A stretch of DNA of 64,000 nucleotides from Pseudomonas zanjanensis (GCF_014268745.2 NZ_JABWRB020000001.1:3038001-3102000); one strand, 5' to 3'. Shown: positions 42,310 through 51,541, counted from the first letter of the stretch. The notes: generated by a model from the letters alone, not told the origin. Made by a program: numbers and translations.

Positions 42310-43530
42310 CTAGCCATCGGATGGCAGTGCCGTGAGTAACAATACCGTCGCGAATCCAGGCATCGGCGGCGCCATCCAACGCCGGGCCCTGGCGCGCCCG
42401 AACGACTGCGCCTTGCCGGCGGCGGCCAGTGTTTCCAGGGCTCGCTGCACGCTGCGCTGGCTGATGTCCAGGGCCAGCGCCAAAGCCGACGAGGACCAGG
42501 CTTCGCCATCGGCCAGTAGCGCCAGCACCGCGCCGTAGGGTTCCTCGACGGGGCGCGCGAGCACCACGACCTCGTCAGCCAGCCGCGGCACCAGGGTAAA
42601 ACCGCGCGGGGTGGCCTTCACCTCCGCCAACGGGCGAAGCATCGCCCGCAACCGCCCCATCTCGACCCGCAGCCGGGCGCGATGGGACTCATCCGTCAGC
42701 TTCAAGCCAAAGCCCTGGGCCATGAGCGCTGCCCTCGACACGTCGCCGGGCCATGCGTGCGCCAATGCCCGCGCCAGGGCGAACAACACCGGGCGCCGAG
42801 CCAGGTCGACCTGAATGCCAGCGCCACTGATTCCATAGCGGCACGCGTCCACCACCAGCGCCGCGCCGGCCAACAGGGCTTGCACCTCTTCCAGCACGAG
42901 CAGGCGCTCTTCGCCCCGGGCAATCAGGCGCGCGGCGGGCGTGCTCAGTAATTGCCAGGCGCTTTCGATTTCGGCGCTCAGCGCACCGATTCCTGCTTGC
43001 TGAGCGGCGTGCCCGGCTCGTTCGAGGGCGGCACGGGCGGTTTGCGTTTGCAGGCGTCGCATGGCGATCCCCGCGGCCACCAACTCGCAAGTCGCCCGAG
43101 ATGCCAAGGGCAGCCAGGCAAAATCCAGATCAACGAGTTTGAGCTCGGCCTCGTCGAGTCGACCGATCAACAGCAGGCGGCGGATCTCGATCGTGTGGGC
43201 ATGGGCGACGTTCGCTCGGTCGCCGTGGGTTTCGAGCACCGCCCGCGCGGCATCGAGGCGTTTCATCGGCCATGCCAGGTCACGGGACGCCAGGGCGATT
43301 TCACCTTCGGCGATCACACAACGCGCCCGTGCCACCGCCTCCTGGGGCCCGAAGGCCGCGCCGGCCCGACGCATCAGGGCCCGGGCCTTGGCCAGATCGC
43401 CCAACTGCGCCATGGCGGTGCCGCGAAGCGCGAGGGCTGGGGCATCGTTGCGCAAGGCGATGCGATTGAGCGCGGCCACGGGGTCTCCCGCTGCCAGTGC
43501 GCGCGCTGCCGTGGTGATCTCGTGATCCAT
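42310..43530 (-). CDS. helix-turn-helix regulator with alpha-helical repeat domain
   Basis: A 406-residue protein. Residues 1-190 look like tetratricopeptide-type helical repeats (ARALAAGDPVAALNRIAL, GDLAKARALMRRAGAAFG, ALASRDLAWPMKRLDAARAVL). The middle has no family I recognise, and the C-terminal part contains a winged helix-turn-helix (about 330-385: GAVLALLADGEAWSSSALA, SQRSVQRALETLAAAG). The start at 43530 precedes these repeats. It is probably a transcription regulator of the beta-propeller gene downstream. Confidence 0.75.
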   Translation of the reverse strand: MDHEITTAARALAAGDPVAALNRIALRNDAPALALRGTAMAQLGDLAKARALMRRAGAAFGPQEAVARARCVIAEGEIALASRDLAWPMKRLDAARAVLETHGDRANVAHAHTIEIRRLLLIGRLDEAELKLVDLDFAWLPLASRATCELVAAGIAMRRLQTQTARAALERAGHAAQQAGIGALSAEIESAWQLLSTPAARLIARGEERLLVLEEVQALLAGAALVVDACRYGISGAGIQVDLARRPVLFALARALAHAWPGDVSRAALMAQGFGLKLTDESHRARLRVEMGRLRAMLRPLAEVKATPRGFTLVPRLADEVVVLARPVEEPYGAVLALLADGEAWSSSALALALDISQRSVQRALETLAAAGKAQSFGRARARRWMAPPMPGFATVLLLTALPSDG

Positions 43531-43544
43531 GAACAACGACCTTT

Positions 43545-43674
43545 GTGGCGAGGGAGCTTGCTCCCGCTGGGCTGCGCAGCGGCCCCAAGACCAGGCGCCA
43601 CGGTGTGTCAGGTTGATGTGGGCAGCTTCATGGGGGACGCTTCGCACCCCAGCGGGAGCAAGCTCCCTCGCCAC
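43545..43674. repeat. type A REP pair (130 bp)
   Basis: Inverted GTGGCGAGGGAGC arms just upstream of the regulator gene, within its probable promoter region. Confidence 0.9.
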
Positions 43675-43724
43675 AAATGCGTGCCCCAACCCAAACCTGC
43701 CGCAGCCCAAGCAATGGGTATCGG

Positions 43725-44258
43725 CTATAAGCGAATGCCAGCCGCCGCCACCACATCGATCCGCGACACCGCGCTGCTCAGCCGCCCCAGCCGGTTGTTG
43801 TGATTGGCGATGATCTGCTCGGCCGCCATGCTGCCGTTGTCCACGGTGGAGTGAGCGTCGGCCGCCAGGACCACGTCGTACCCCAGGGCATGGGCCTGGC
43901 GCACGGTGGCATTGATGCAACAATCGGTTTGCAACCCGCAGATCACCAGGCGGTCGATGCCCCGGGCTTGCAACAACGGTTGCAGGTCGGTCTGGTAGAA
44001 GGCATCGGGGGTGGTCTTGCGCACCCGCAGGTCATCCGCCGCGGTCAACAGGTCGGCGGTCAGTTGCCAGCCGGCAGCGCCATAGGCTAGCGCGCCCTCC
44101 AGTTCTTCATGCTGGATCAGGATCACTGTCCGGCCGACAACCCTGGTCCTGGCACTGAGGTCGTTGATGGTCTGGAGGATGCGCTGGCGATCGAAGCACT
44201 CTTCTTCGCCGCTGCACAGCGCCTCCTGGACATCGATGATCAGCAATGCGGTGTTCAT
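43725..44258 (-). CDS. isochorismatase-family cysteine hydrolase
   Basis: A 177-residue alpha/beta hydrolase with the full triad: D9 (LIIDVQEAL), K81 (RVRKTTPDAF) and C114 (GLQTDCCINAT). This group includes nicotinamidase-like, isochorismatase and N-carbamoyl hydrolases; the exact substrate is unknown. It follows the gamma-glutamyltransferase gene by 36 bp on the same strand, so the two are probably an operon. Confidence 0.87.
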   Translation of the reverse strand: MNTALLIIDVQEALCSGEEECFDRQRILQTINDLSARTRVVGRTVILIQHEELEGALAYGAAGWQLTADLLTAADDLRVRKTTPDAFYQTDLQPLLQARGIDRLVICGLQTDCCINATVRQAHALGYDVVLAADAHSTVDNGSMAAEQIIANHNNRLGRLSSAVSRIDVVAAAGIRL

Positions 44259-44294
44259 ATTTCCCTCTTCTGACGGTATCGGAGCCGCGCGCCC

Positions 44295-46022
44295 TCAATA
44301 ACCCAACGACAGCCCGGTGTTGCGACGAGGATCGTTGGCGCCATAGAAGCGGTTCTTGCCCACGGGCTTGCCGCCCAATGATGGCGCGCCCACCAGGATC
44401 GCGGCAATGTGGTTGGGGTCCTGCGGGCCGGCGAACTTGTGCCCCCAGCTTTCCAGCAACTTCTGGGTATCCGGGCTGGCCGCGAAGGTCTCCAGGTTGG
44501 TTTCCTCCGGCATCCACTGTTGATGGAAACGCGGCGCGTCGACCGCCTCCTGGAGGTTCATGCCGTAGTCGATCACGTTGAGGATGGTCAGCAACGTCGC
44601 GGTGATGATGCGGCTGCCGCCCGGGGTGCCCACCACCATGACCGTCTTGCCGTCCTTGGTGACGATGGTCGGGCTCATGGATGACAACGGCGCCTTGCCC
44701 GGCGCGATGGCGTTGGCCTCGCCCTGCACCAGGCCATACATGTTGGGCACGCCGACCTTGGCGGTGAAGTCGTCCATCTCATCGTTGAGGATCACCCCGG
44801 TCTTGCTGGCCATGACACCGGCGCCGAACCAGTCGTTCAAGGTGTAGGTGACCGAAACGGCGTTGCCCCACTTGTCGACGATGGAGTAATGGGTGGTGTT
44901 GCTGCCCTCATGGGGTGCTACGCCGGGCTTGATCTTCTGCGAGTCGCCGGCCTTTTGCGGCTCGATCGCCGCCCGCAGCTTGGCGGCGTAGTTTTTATCC
45001 AGCAGATGGTCGATGGGGTTCTTCACGAAGTCCGGGTCACCCAGGTAGCTGTTGCGGTCCACGTAGGCGTGGCGCATGGCTTCGATCTGGTAGTGCATGC
45101 CCTGGGCCGAATGGAACCCCAACTCCTTCATCGGGTAGCCGTCGAGAATGTTCATGATCTGGCACAGCACCACTCCGCCGGAACTGGGCGGCGGCGCCGA
45201 GATGATGTGGTAGCCGCGATAGTCGCACTCCACCGGGGCCAGCTCGCGGGTCTTGTATTTGTCCAGGTCGGCCTGGGTGATGATGCCTTTGTTGGCCTGG
45301 CTGGAAGTGACCAGGGCATCGGCGACCCAGCCCTTGTAGAAACCGTCGGCACCCTTGGCGGAAATTTCCCGTAGGGTCTTGGCGAGGTCCTTTTGCACCA
45401 GCTTCTGGCCGACCTGCATGGGCTCGCCGTTGTGCAGGAAGATCGCACCGGAGTCACGCATGTCTTTCTTGAACACCTCGGTGGCGGTTTCCAGCAGATC
45501 GACATCGCCCTGCTCCAGGGTGAAGCCTTCCTCGGCGAACTGGATGGCCGGCGCGATCAGTTCCGCCCGGGGCTTGCTGCCGTACTTGCTCAACGCCAGT
45601 TCCATGCCGGACACGGTGCCGGGCACACCCACTGCCAAGTGGCCGCGGGTGCTGAGCTCGGGCACGACGTTGCCGTCCTTGTCCAAGTACATGTTCGCTG
45701 TGGCGGCCAGGGGGGCTTTTTCGCGGAAATCCAGGAACGTCTTGCGGCCATCGGCCAGTTGCAGGGTCATGAAACCGCCCCCGCCCAGGTTGCCTGCCGC
45801 CGGATACACCACCGCCAGGGCATAGCCCACCGCCACCGCCGCATCCACGGCATTGCCGCCGTTCTTGAGCACATCGACCCCGACATGGGTCGCCAGGTGC
45901 TGGGCGGTGACCACCATGCCGTTTTCGGCGGCCACTGGCGCCTGGGAGGCGGCGTACGTCGATAAACAACCGAGGGTCAATGACGTAGCGATGAGGGTCC
46001 GGGCTAAGGATTCGAACTTCAT
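44295..46022 (-). CDS. ggt: gamma-glutamyltransferase
   Basis: A 575-residue periplasmic enzyme that cleaves and transfers the gamma-glutamyl group of glutathione. Signal peptide at residues 1-25. The proenzyme cuts itself before T376 (SNTTHYSIVD), the N-terminal nucleophile of the small subunit. Other signatures: GGNAVDAAVAVGYAL, NLGGGGFM, PLSSMSPTIV and GTPGGSRIITATLL. The ATG at 46022 precedes the leader; the frame is open to 46100 without support. Confidence 0.92.
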   Translation of the reverse strand: MKFESLARTLIATSLTLGCLSTYAASQAPVAAENGMVVTAQHLATHVGVDVLKNGGNAVDAAVAVGYALAVVYPAAGNLGGGGFMTLQLADGRKTFLDFREKAPLAATANMYLDKDGNVVPELSTRGHLAVGVPGTVSGMELALSKYGSKPRAELIAPAIQFAEEGFTLEQGDVDLLETATEVFKKDMRDSGAIFLHNGEPMQVGQKLVQKDLAKTLREISAKGADGFYKGWVADALVTSSQANKGIITQADLDKYKTRELAPVECDYRGYHIISAPPPSSGGVVLCQIMNILDGYPMKELGFHSAQGMHYQIEAMRHAYVDRNSYLGDPDFVKNPIDHLLDKNYAAKLRAAIEPQKAGDSQKIKPGVAPHEGSNTTHYSIVDKWGNAVSVTYTLNDWFGAGVMASKTGVILNDEMDDFTAKVGVPNMYGLVQGEANAIAPGKAPLSSMSPTIVTKDGKTVMVVGTPGGSRIITATLLTILNVIDYGMNLQEAVDAPRFHQQWMPEETNLETFAASPDTQKLLESWGHKFAGPQDPNHIAAILVGAPSLGGKPVGKNRFYGANDPRRNTGLSLGY

Positions 46023-46090
46023 GAGTCGGCCTCTTCTTGTTTTAGAAAGTCGGGGGAGCGCATCAAGAGCACAAGTGTCCTGTATCACCT

Positions 46091-46177
46091 GTGGGAGCAA
46101 GGCTTGCCCGCGATGGCATCGCCTCGGCTTTTCAGTTACACCGAGATGTGTGCATCGCGGGCAAGCCTTGCTCCCAC
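46091..46177. repeat. type C REP pair (87 bp)
   Basis: GTGGGAGCAAGGCTTGCCCG and its inverted copy enclose a short core. This is the only copy of this third REP family in the window. It lies in the 298-bp divergent gap upstream of ggt; nothing else was seen there. Confidence 0.88.
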
Positions 46178-46320
46178 TTTTTTTGACGAGTGGATGTTTC
46201 AGGACATTTCAGTATGGCTGGGTTTGGGTAATTCGCCCGTTTCAAGTCAACCGGATGACGTCAGGGCAGCCTTTGGGATAGGCTCCTGCGGTTCATCTTG
46301 ACTGCATAAGGACATCGCCG

Positions 46321-46752
46321 ATGACGCTACGAATCGAACGCACGGACACACCTACCGACGAAGAACGCCAGGCCATCCTCGCGCCGCTACGCGCCTATAA
46401 CACCGCCAAGACCGGCGGGACGGTGCCGGAACTGGTGGCTTGGCTGGTGCGGGATGAACAGGGGGAAATTGTCGGTGGGCTGTACGGCCGAGTGTTTTTT
46501 AGCTGGCTGTACATCGAATTGCTGGTCGTGCCGGAACAGGCCCGGGGCCAGGGCACCGGCTCGACCCTGATGCAAATGGCCGAAGAATTGGCCCGGGAGA
46601 AAAACTGCGTGGGCATCTGGCTCGACACCTTCGACTTCCAGGCGCCGGCGTTCTACCGCAAACACGGCTTCACGGAAATCGGCCAGATCGACGACTACCC
46701 GCCGGGCCACCAGCACTTTTTCCTTCAGAAGCGCCTGACTCAGGCCCATTGA
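46321..46752 (+). CDS. GNAT-family N-acetyltransferase
   Basis: A 143-residue acetyltransferase with the acetyl-CoA loop RGQGTGSTLM (about residues 75-84, RxxGxG form) and the C-terminal GIWLDTFDFQAPAFYRKHGF segment. Acceptor unknown. The ATG at 46321 lies after AAGGACA. Confidence 0.87.
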   Translation: MTLRIERTDTPTDEERQAILAPLRAYNTAKTGGTVPELVAWLVRDEQGEIVGGLYGRVFFSWLYIELLVVPEQARGQGTGSTLMQMAEELAREKNCVGIWLDTFDFQAPAFYRKHGFTEIGQIDDYPPGHQHFFLQKRLTQAH

Positions 46753-46764
46753 AATACTGATCCT

Positions 46765-46852
46765 GTGGGAGCGGGCTTGCTCGCGAAGGCGGAGAATCAG
46801 TCGACAACAATGTTGAATGATTAACCGCTTTCGCGAGCAAGCCCGCTCCCAC
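46765..46852. repeat. type B REP pair (88 bp)
   Basis: One inverted pair with GTGGGAGCGGGC arms, in the convergent gap between the acetyltransferase and a lipoprotein gene. Confidence 0.9.
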
Positions 46853-46880
46853 ACTCGATCCGGTTTTCAATTCGGATTGC

Positions 46881-47231
46881 TTAAAGACAAGTCGCCAACG
46901 CCGCCAACCGGCGCTTGGCCACGAAGTCGTCATGCTTGGCGTAATAACTCAACTCGGTGCCCGTCGCACCGGCGTGCAAATCGACAAACGATTCGGCGGA
47001 GCGGGTATAGACCGTCGAGCCGCCCTTCTTGCCCGGTTGCAGGTAGGCGCCGGCATCAACGCCGAATACTGCCTCGTCCTGCCAGGAAAACTGCACGCAC
47101 TGGGCCACGACCTGTTCCGGTTTGTCCGAGCTCAGGGTCTTGTAAGGGGCCTGGGTCCGGGCTTCATTCATCGCCGAACCCGCGCAGCCGGCCAGCAAGG
47201 TGGCGGCCAGGGCCACGGTCAACATTCGCAT
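46881..47231 (-). CDS. small hypothetical lipoprotein
   Basis: A 116-residue protein with a lipobox (ATLLAGC, Cys at about residue 16). The rest (EQVVAQCVQFSWQDEAVFGVDAGAYLQPG, and LSYYAKHDDFVAKRRLAAL) matches a small Pseudomonas lipoprotein type without known role. I chose the ATG at 47231; a GTG at 47240 is in frame. Confidence 0.78.
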   Translation of the reverse strand: MRMLTVALAATLLAGCAGSAMNEARTQAPYKTLSSDKPEQVVAQCVQFSWQDEAVFGVDAGAYLQPGKKGGSTVYTRSAESFVDLHAGATGTELSYYAKHDDFVAKRRLAALATCL

Positions 47232-47366
47232 TGCGTTCACTCATCGAGAAAAAAAACGGACTGTAGCACTGCGGCCCCAGTCATCGTGCTGCTTTACTGA
47301 AATTTACCCGCGACAGCGAACACCGATTCACGCACTCTGTCGCGCCCTGTCCCCCAAGGAGTGACC

Positions 47367-47702
47367 ATGGCGGCAACCGAACAGCAACACGAACGAGCCT
47401 TGGAACGGTTTCTCGATGAGCGCCCCGAACTGCGCCACGAACTGGACCACCTCAACCCGCTGCTGGCCCAGGCCAAGGGCGAGACCGCCACGCAGTACCG
47501 CGCCGAGCGCTTGCATGAAGCGTTCGAAGCCGAGGCCGAGCGCCTGGGGCTGTTTGCCTGGGAACTGACCCTGCAACTGACCGCCGCCTCGCCCGAGGAC
47601 TACCAGGCCCAGCGCCTGGAGGTGCATAAGGAAGTGGCGGAAATGGCGGGGATGGAGTGGGCCGAGTATTGCGAGCTCAATGGCCTAAAGGCCAAGCACT
47701 GA
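47367..47702 (+). CDS. DUF6388-type small acidic protein
   Basis: A 111-residue soluble, Glu-rich, helical protein (LERFLDERPELRHELDHLNP, then LHEAFEAEAERLGLFAWEL). It fits the DUF6388 family of small Pseudomonas proteins; that name is from memory. AAGGAG lies six bases before the ATG at 47367. Function unknown. Confidence 0.72.
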   Translation: MAATEQQHERALERFLDERPELRHELDHLNPLLAQAKGETATQYRAERLHEAFEAEAERLGLFAWELTLQLTAASPEDYQAQRLEVHKEVAEMAGMEWAEYCELNGLKAKH

Positions 47703-47708
47703 ACCCTT

Positions 47709-47838
47709 GTGGCGAGGGAGCTTGCTCCCGCTGGCCTGCGCAGCAGGCCTAAAAAAAGCAACTCATTCAACCTGACACACTGCGTTGCCTGATCCAGGGG
47801 CTGCTGCGCAGCCCAGCGGGAGCAAGCTCCCTCGCCAC
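47709..47838. repeat. type A REP pair (130 bp)
   Basis: Inverted GTGGCGAGGGAGC arms between the DUF6388 gene and tusD. Confidence 0.9.
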
Positions 47839-47932
47839 AGGGTCATCCTCCAAAGGCCTCGCCCTCTCCTCACAATCGCCCCACCGCCCATAAAGCTTTA
47901 TCATGGCCGCAGTTTTGCTGATCGGGTCTGTC

Positions 47933-48325
47933 ATGAAGTTCGCCATTGCGCTGTTTTCCGCCGCTCATGCGCCCTCCTCGCGCCGTGCCTTGCTGTTTGC
48001 CCAGGCGGCGCTGGCGGGTGGGCATGAGATCGTACGGCTGTTTTTCTATCAGGACGGCGTCTACAACGCCTGTGCCAGTGTCGTCACGCCCCAGGACGAG
48101 CAGGACCTGCCCCAGCAGTGGCGCGCCTTTGTCAGCGACAACCGGCTCGACGGCGTGGTCTGCATCGCCGCGGCGTTGCGCCGTGGCGTGTTGAACGAGG
48201 AAGAGGCCCAGCGCTATCAGCGCTCGGCGGCCAGTGTCGAAGCGCCCTGGGCCTTGTCCGGGCTGGGCCAGTTGCACGATGCGATCCAGGACGCCGACCG
48301 CTTGATCTGTTTTGGAGGCGCATGA
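47933..48325 (+). CDS. tusD: sulfurtransferase TusD (DsrE-like)
   Basis: A 130-residue DsrE-fold subunit of the TusBCD complex, which relays sulfur from TusA to TusE for 2-thiolation of tRNA wobble uridines by MnmA. The active Cys is C77 (VVCIAAALRRGV), equivalent to Cys78 in E. coli. The start at 47933 (MKFAIALFS) is the conserved one. First gene of tusDCBE-trpD2, in which all stops overlap the next start. Confidence 0.93.
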   Translation: MKFAIALFSAAHAPSSRRALLFAQAALAGGHEIVRLFFYQDGVYNACASVVTPQDEQDLPQQWRAFVSDNRLDGVVCIAAALRRGVLNEEEAQRYQRSAASVEAPWALSGLGQLHDAIQDADRLICFGGA

Positions 48326-48687
48326 TGGCCAAGTCTTTACTGCTGATCAGCCGCCAAGCCCCATGGTCCGGCCCCGGCGCCCGTGAAGCGCTGGACATCG
48401 TCCTCGCCGGCGGGGCGTTCGACCTGCCCATCGGCCTGCTGTTTCTCGATGACGGCGTGTTCCAGCTCAGCGCCGGCCAAAACGCCAAGGCAGTCCAGCA
48501 AAAGGACCTGAGCGCCAACCTGCAGGCCTTGCCGATGTTCGGTGTCGACGACCTGTTTCTCTGCGCCGACAGCGCCGCCGAACGCGGCGTCGCCACCGAT
48601 GCCCTGGCGCTGGGCGAGGTGAAAGTACTGGGCGCCGCGGACATCGCCGCGCTCATCGACCGCTACGACCAGGTGATCACCCTCTGA
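48325..48687 (+). CDS. tusC: sulfur relay protein TusC
   Basis: A 120-residue DsrF-like subunit of TusBCD (AKSLLLISRQAPWSGPGARE, LDDGVFQLSAGQ). Two consecutive ATGs (48322 and 48325) follow GGAGG; the second gives better spacing and overlaps the tusD stop by one base. Confidence 0.92.
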   Translation: MAKSLLLISRQAPWSGPGAREALDIVLAGGAFDLPIGLLFLDDGVFQLSAGQNAKAVQQKDLSANLQALPMFGVDDLFLCADSAAERGVATDALALGEVKVLGAADIAALIDRYDQVITL

Positions 48688-48980
48688 TGTCGACTTTGCA
48701 TGTGTTGTCTCATTCGCCCTTCGGCGACAACCGCCTCGCCAGTTGCCTGCGGGTACTGGGCAATCAGGATGCGCTGCTGTTGTGCGGCGACGCGACGTAC
48801 GCGTTGCAACCGGGCAGCCCACCGTTCGAAGTGCTGCAGGCTGCGGGCGTGAGCCTGTTCGTGCTCGCCGAAGACTTACAGGCCCGCGCCCTGGACACGC
48901 CAGACTGGGCCGAAGCCATCAACTACTCAGGTTTCGTCGAACTGTCGATCGAGCACGACAAGGTCAACACCTGGCTATGA
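48687..48980 (+). CDS. tusB: sulfur relay protein TusB
   Basis: A 97-residue DsrH-like subunit of TusBCD (MSTLHVLSHSPFGDNRLASC, GDATYALQPGS). It begins at the last base of the tusC stop codon and overlaps tusE by four bases, as expected for a translationally coupled complex. Confidence 0.92.
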   Translation: MSTLHVLSHSPFGDNRLASCLRVLGNQDALLLCGDATYALQPGSPPFEVLQAAGVSLFVLAEDLQARALDTPDWAEAINYSGFVELSIEHDKVNTWL

Positions 48981-49312
48981 ATACGCTGAACGTGGGCGGT
49001 CGCGCCATCGCATTGGACAAGGACGGCTACCTGGTCGACCTGGACGACTGGTCGGCCGAAGTCGCCACCGCCCTGGCCGCCGCCGAAGACATCGACTTGA
49101 GCCCCGAACACTGGGAAATCCTCGAACTGCTGCGCGGCTTCTACGACGAATTCCAACTCTCCCCCGCGACCCGGCCGCTGATCAAATACACGGCGCTGAA
49201 ACTGGGGGCGGACAAAGGCAACAGCCTGCACCTGAACCGATTGTTCAAAGGCACTCCCGCCAAACTCGCCGCCAAGCTGGCGGGCCTGCCCAAACCGACG
49301 AATTGCTTATGA
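48977..49312 (+). CDS. tusE: sulfurtransferase TusE (DsrC-like)
   Basis: A 111-residue DsrC-family protein that accepts sulfur from TusBCD and works with MnmA. The penultimate residue C110 (PTNCL) is the conserved sulfur-carrying Cys. Internal motif WEILELLRGFYDEFQLSPATRPL is typical. Overlaps both neighbours by four bases (ATGA). Confidence 0.93.
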   Translation: MNTLNVGGRAIALDKDGYLVDLDDWSAEVATALAAAEDIDLSPEHWEILELLRGFYDEFQLSPATRPLIKYTALKLGADKGNSLHLNRLFKGTPAKLAAKLAGLPKPTNCL

Positions 49313-50310
49313 CCGACTTCCCAGCGCTGACCCTTGAAACCCCGGCCGAACACCCATTCGCCCAGTTCGTGCGCATCCTTGGCAAAGGCAAGCGCGGCGC
49401 CCGCAACCTGACCCGCGAAGAAGCCCGCGAAGCCATGGGCCTGGTCCTCGATGAAAAAGTCGAGGACACCCAACTGGGCGCCTTCCTGATGCTGCTGCGG
49501 CACAAGGAAGAAAGCGCCGAGGAAATGGCCGGCTTCACCGAAGCCCTGCGTGAGCGCCTGGTGGTTCCGGCGTTGACGGTGGACCTCGACTGGCCGACCT
49601 ACGCCGGCAAGAAGCGCCATTTGCCGTGGTACCTGCTGGCGGCCAAATGCCTGGGGCAGAACGGCGTGCGGATCTTCATGCACGGCGGCGGCGCTCACAC
49701 CGCCGGGCGGCTCTACACCGAACAATTGCTGGGCTTGCTGCGGATCCCGCTGTGCAGGGATTGGCAACAGGTCGGCAGCGCGCTGGACAACGGCGGCCTG
49801 GCCTTCATGCCGCTGGTGGATTGGGCGCCGCAAATGCAGCGCATGATCGACCTGCGCAACACCCTGGGCCTGCGCTCGCCGATCCATTCCCTGGCGCGGA
49901 TCCTCAATCCGCTGGCGGCTCGTTGCGGCTTGCAAAGCATCTTCCACCCGGGCTACCAGGCCGTGCATCGCGATGCCAGCGGCCTGCTCGGTGACACCGC
50001 CATCGTAATCAAGGGCGACGGCGGCGAGATCGAGATCAACCCGGACGCCGATAGCCACCTGTATGGCACCACTGGCGGCACCAGTTGGGACGAAGAATGG
50101 CCGCGACTGGCCGAGCAGCGCCACGTCAAACCCGAGCGCCTCGACCCCGAGCACTTGAAGGCAATCTGGCGCGGTGACGTCGAGGACAGCTACCCGCAAC
50201 TGGCCCTGATCGCCACCATGGCATTGGCCCTGCGTGGCCTGGGCCTGGCTCGCGAAGAAGCGTTCGAAAAAGCCCAGCAGTATTGGGACGCCCGGGACCG
50301 TTCGATTTAA
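49309..50310 (+). CDS. TrpD2/YbiB family protein
   Basis: A 333-residue relative of anthranilate phosphoribosyltransferase (glycosyltransferase family 3 fold): small N-terminal helical domain (to about residue 70), then the large domain with HGGGAHTAGRLYTEQ and SLARILNPLAARC. TrpD2/YbiB proteins bind nucleic acid rather than make tryptophan. It is the last gene of the tus operon (ATGA overlap with tusE), an order common in Pseudomonas. Confidence 0.87.
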   Translation: MTDFPALTLETPAEHPFAQFVRILGKGKRGARNLTREEAREAMGLVLDEKVEDTQLGAFLMLLRHKEESAEEMAGFTEALRERLVVPALTVDLDWPTYAGKKRHLPWYLLAAKCLGQNGVRIFMHGGGAHTAGRLYTEQLLGLLRIPLCRDWQQVGSALDNGGLAFMPLVDWAPQMQRMIDLRNTLGLRSPIHSLARILNPLAARCGLQSIFHPGYQAVHRDASGLLGDTAIVIKGDGGEIEINPDADSHLYGTTGGTSWDEEWPRLAEQRHVKPERLDPEHLKAIWRGDVEDSYPQLALIATMALALRGLGLAREEAFEKAQQYWDARDRSI

Positions 50311-50398
50311 CCGATCATTAACGCCCAACCTTTGCGCTTTTAGTTCGAACCTATCGGAATAGACTCGTCTCCAATGATTATTGAGCGAGGACATTCAG

Positions 50399-51403
50399 AT
50401 GGGTTTGTTGGTCGAGGGCCGCTGGCAGGACCAGTGGTATGAAAGCAAGGACGGCAGTTTCCAGCGCGAGCAGGCGCAACGCCGCAATTGGGTGACCGCC
50501 GACGGCAGCGCCGGCCCTTCCGGCGAGAGCGGCTTTGCCGCCGAGGCCGGGCGCTACCATTTGTATGTCTCCCTGGCCTGCCCCTGGGCCCACCGCACGC
50601 TGATCTTTCGCAAGCTCAAGGGCCTGGAAAATCTGATCGACGTCTCGGTGGTCAGCTACCTGATGCTGGAGAACGGCTGGACCTTCGACAAGGCCCACGG
50701 CTCCACGGGTGACAAACTCGACGATCTGCAATTCCTTCATCAGCGCTACACCGCCGACACGCCGGACTACACCGGTCGCGTCACCGTGCCGGCGCTGTGG
50801 GACAAACAGCAACGGCGCATCGTCAGCAACGAATCGGCGGAAATCATCCGCATGTTCAACAGCGCCTTCGACGGCTTGACCGGCAACGACCTGGACCTGT
50901 ATCCCGAAAACCTGCGCGGCGAGATCGACGCGTTGAACGAGCGCATCTACCCGGCGGTGAACAACGGCGTCTATCGCGCTGGATTCGCCACGGCCCAAGC
51001 GGCGTACGAAGAAGCCTTCGACCGATTATTTGCCGAGCTGGATTGGCTGGAAACGTTGCTGGCAAACCGTCGTTACCTGGCGGGCGAATACCTGACCGAG
51101 GCCGACATCCGGCTCTTCACCACGATGATCCGCTTCGACGCGGTGTACTTCGGCCATTTCAAATGCAACCTGCGGCGCATCGCCGATTACCCGAACCTGT
51201 CGAACTGGCTGCGGGAGCTGTATCAATGGCCGGGGATTGCCGACACCGTGGATTTCACCCATATCCAGGGCCATTACTACGGCAGCCACAAGACCATCAA
51301 TCCGAATGGGATCGTGCCCAAGGGGCCGAAGCAGGATTTTACGGTGGCCCATGATCGGGAGCGGTTGAGTGGGAAAGGGATTTGGCGCGGGGCTGGGGAT
51401 TGA
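50399..51403 (+). CDS. yqjG: glutathionyl-hydroquinone reductase (Xi-class GST, YqjG-like)
   Basis: A 334-residue Xi-class glutathione transferase with the active C61 in SLACPWAHRT. It reduces glutathionyl-hydroquinones. The C-terminal all-helical domain has EYLTEADIRLFTTMIRFDAVY and HFKCNLRRIADYPNL, typical of the group. I chose the ATG at 50399 after GCGAGGA; a TTG at 50381 is in frame. Confidence 0.9.
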   Translation: MGLLVEGRWQDQWYESKDGSFQREQAQRRNWVTADGSAGPSGESGFAAEAGRYHLYVSLACPWAHRTLIFRKLKGLENLIDVSVVSYLMLENGWTFDKAHGSTGDKLDDLQFLHQRYTADTPDYTGRVTVPALWDKQQRRIVSNESAEIIRMFNSAFDGLTGNDLDLYPENLRGEIDALNERIYPAVNNGVYRAGFATAQAAYEEAFDRLFAELDWLETLLANRRYLAGEYLTEADIRLFTTMIRFDAVYFGHFKCNLRRIADYPNLSNWLRELYQWPGIADTVDFTHIQGHYYGSHKTINPNGIVPKGPKQDFTVAHDRERLSGKGIWRGAGD

Positions 51404-51433
51404 TCCTGGATCTTTGTTGCAGTTGAGGGCCTC

Positions 51434-51527
51434 TTCGCGAGCAAGCCCGCTCCCACACTGGATTGGCGTTGGCCTTGATTCTTCGGCTGAACGCGATCAA
51501 ATGTGGGAGCGGGCTTGCTCGCGAAGG
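51434..51527. repeat. type B REP arms in outward arrangement
   Basis: TCGCGAGCAAGCCCGCTCCCAC at 51435-51456 and GTGGGAGCGGGCTTGCTCGCG at 51503-51523 face the opposite way from other pairs in the window (tail to tail). Lies between yqjG and cysG. Confidence 0.8.
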
Positions 51528-51541
51528 GCGCGACGCGGTCT

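Noticed and set aside
51404..51541. Search for a tRNA gene near cysG/serS
   Set aside because: Only REP arms are present; no cloverleaf could be made out here or elsewhere in the window.
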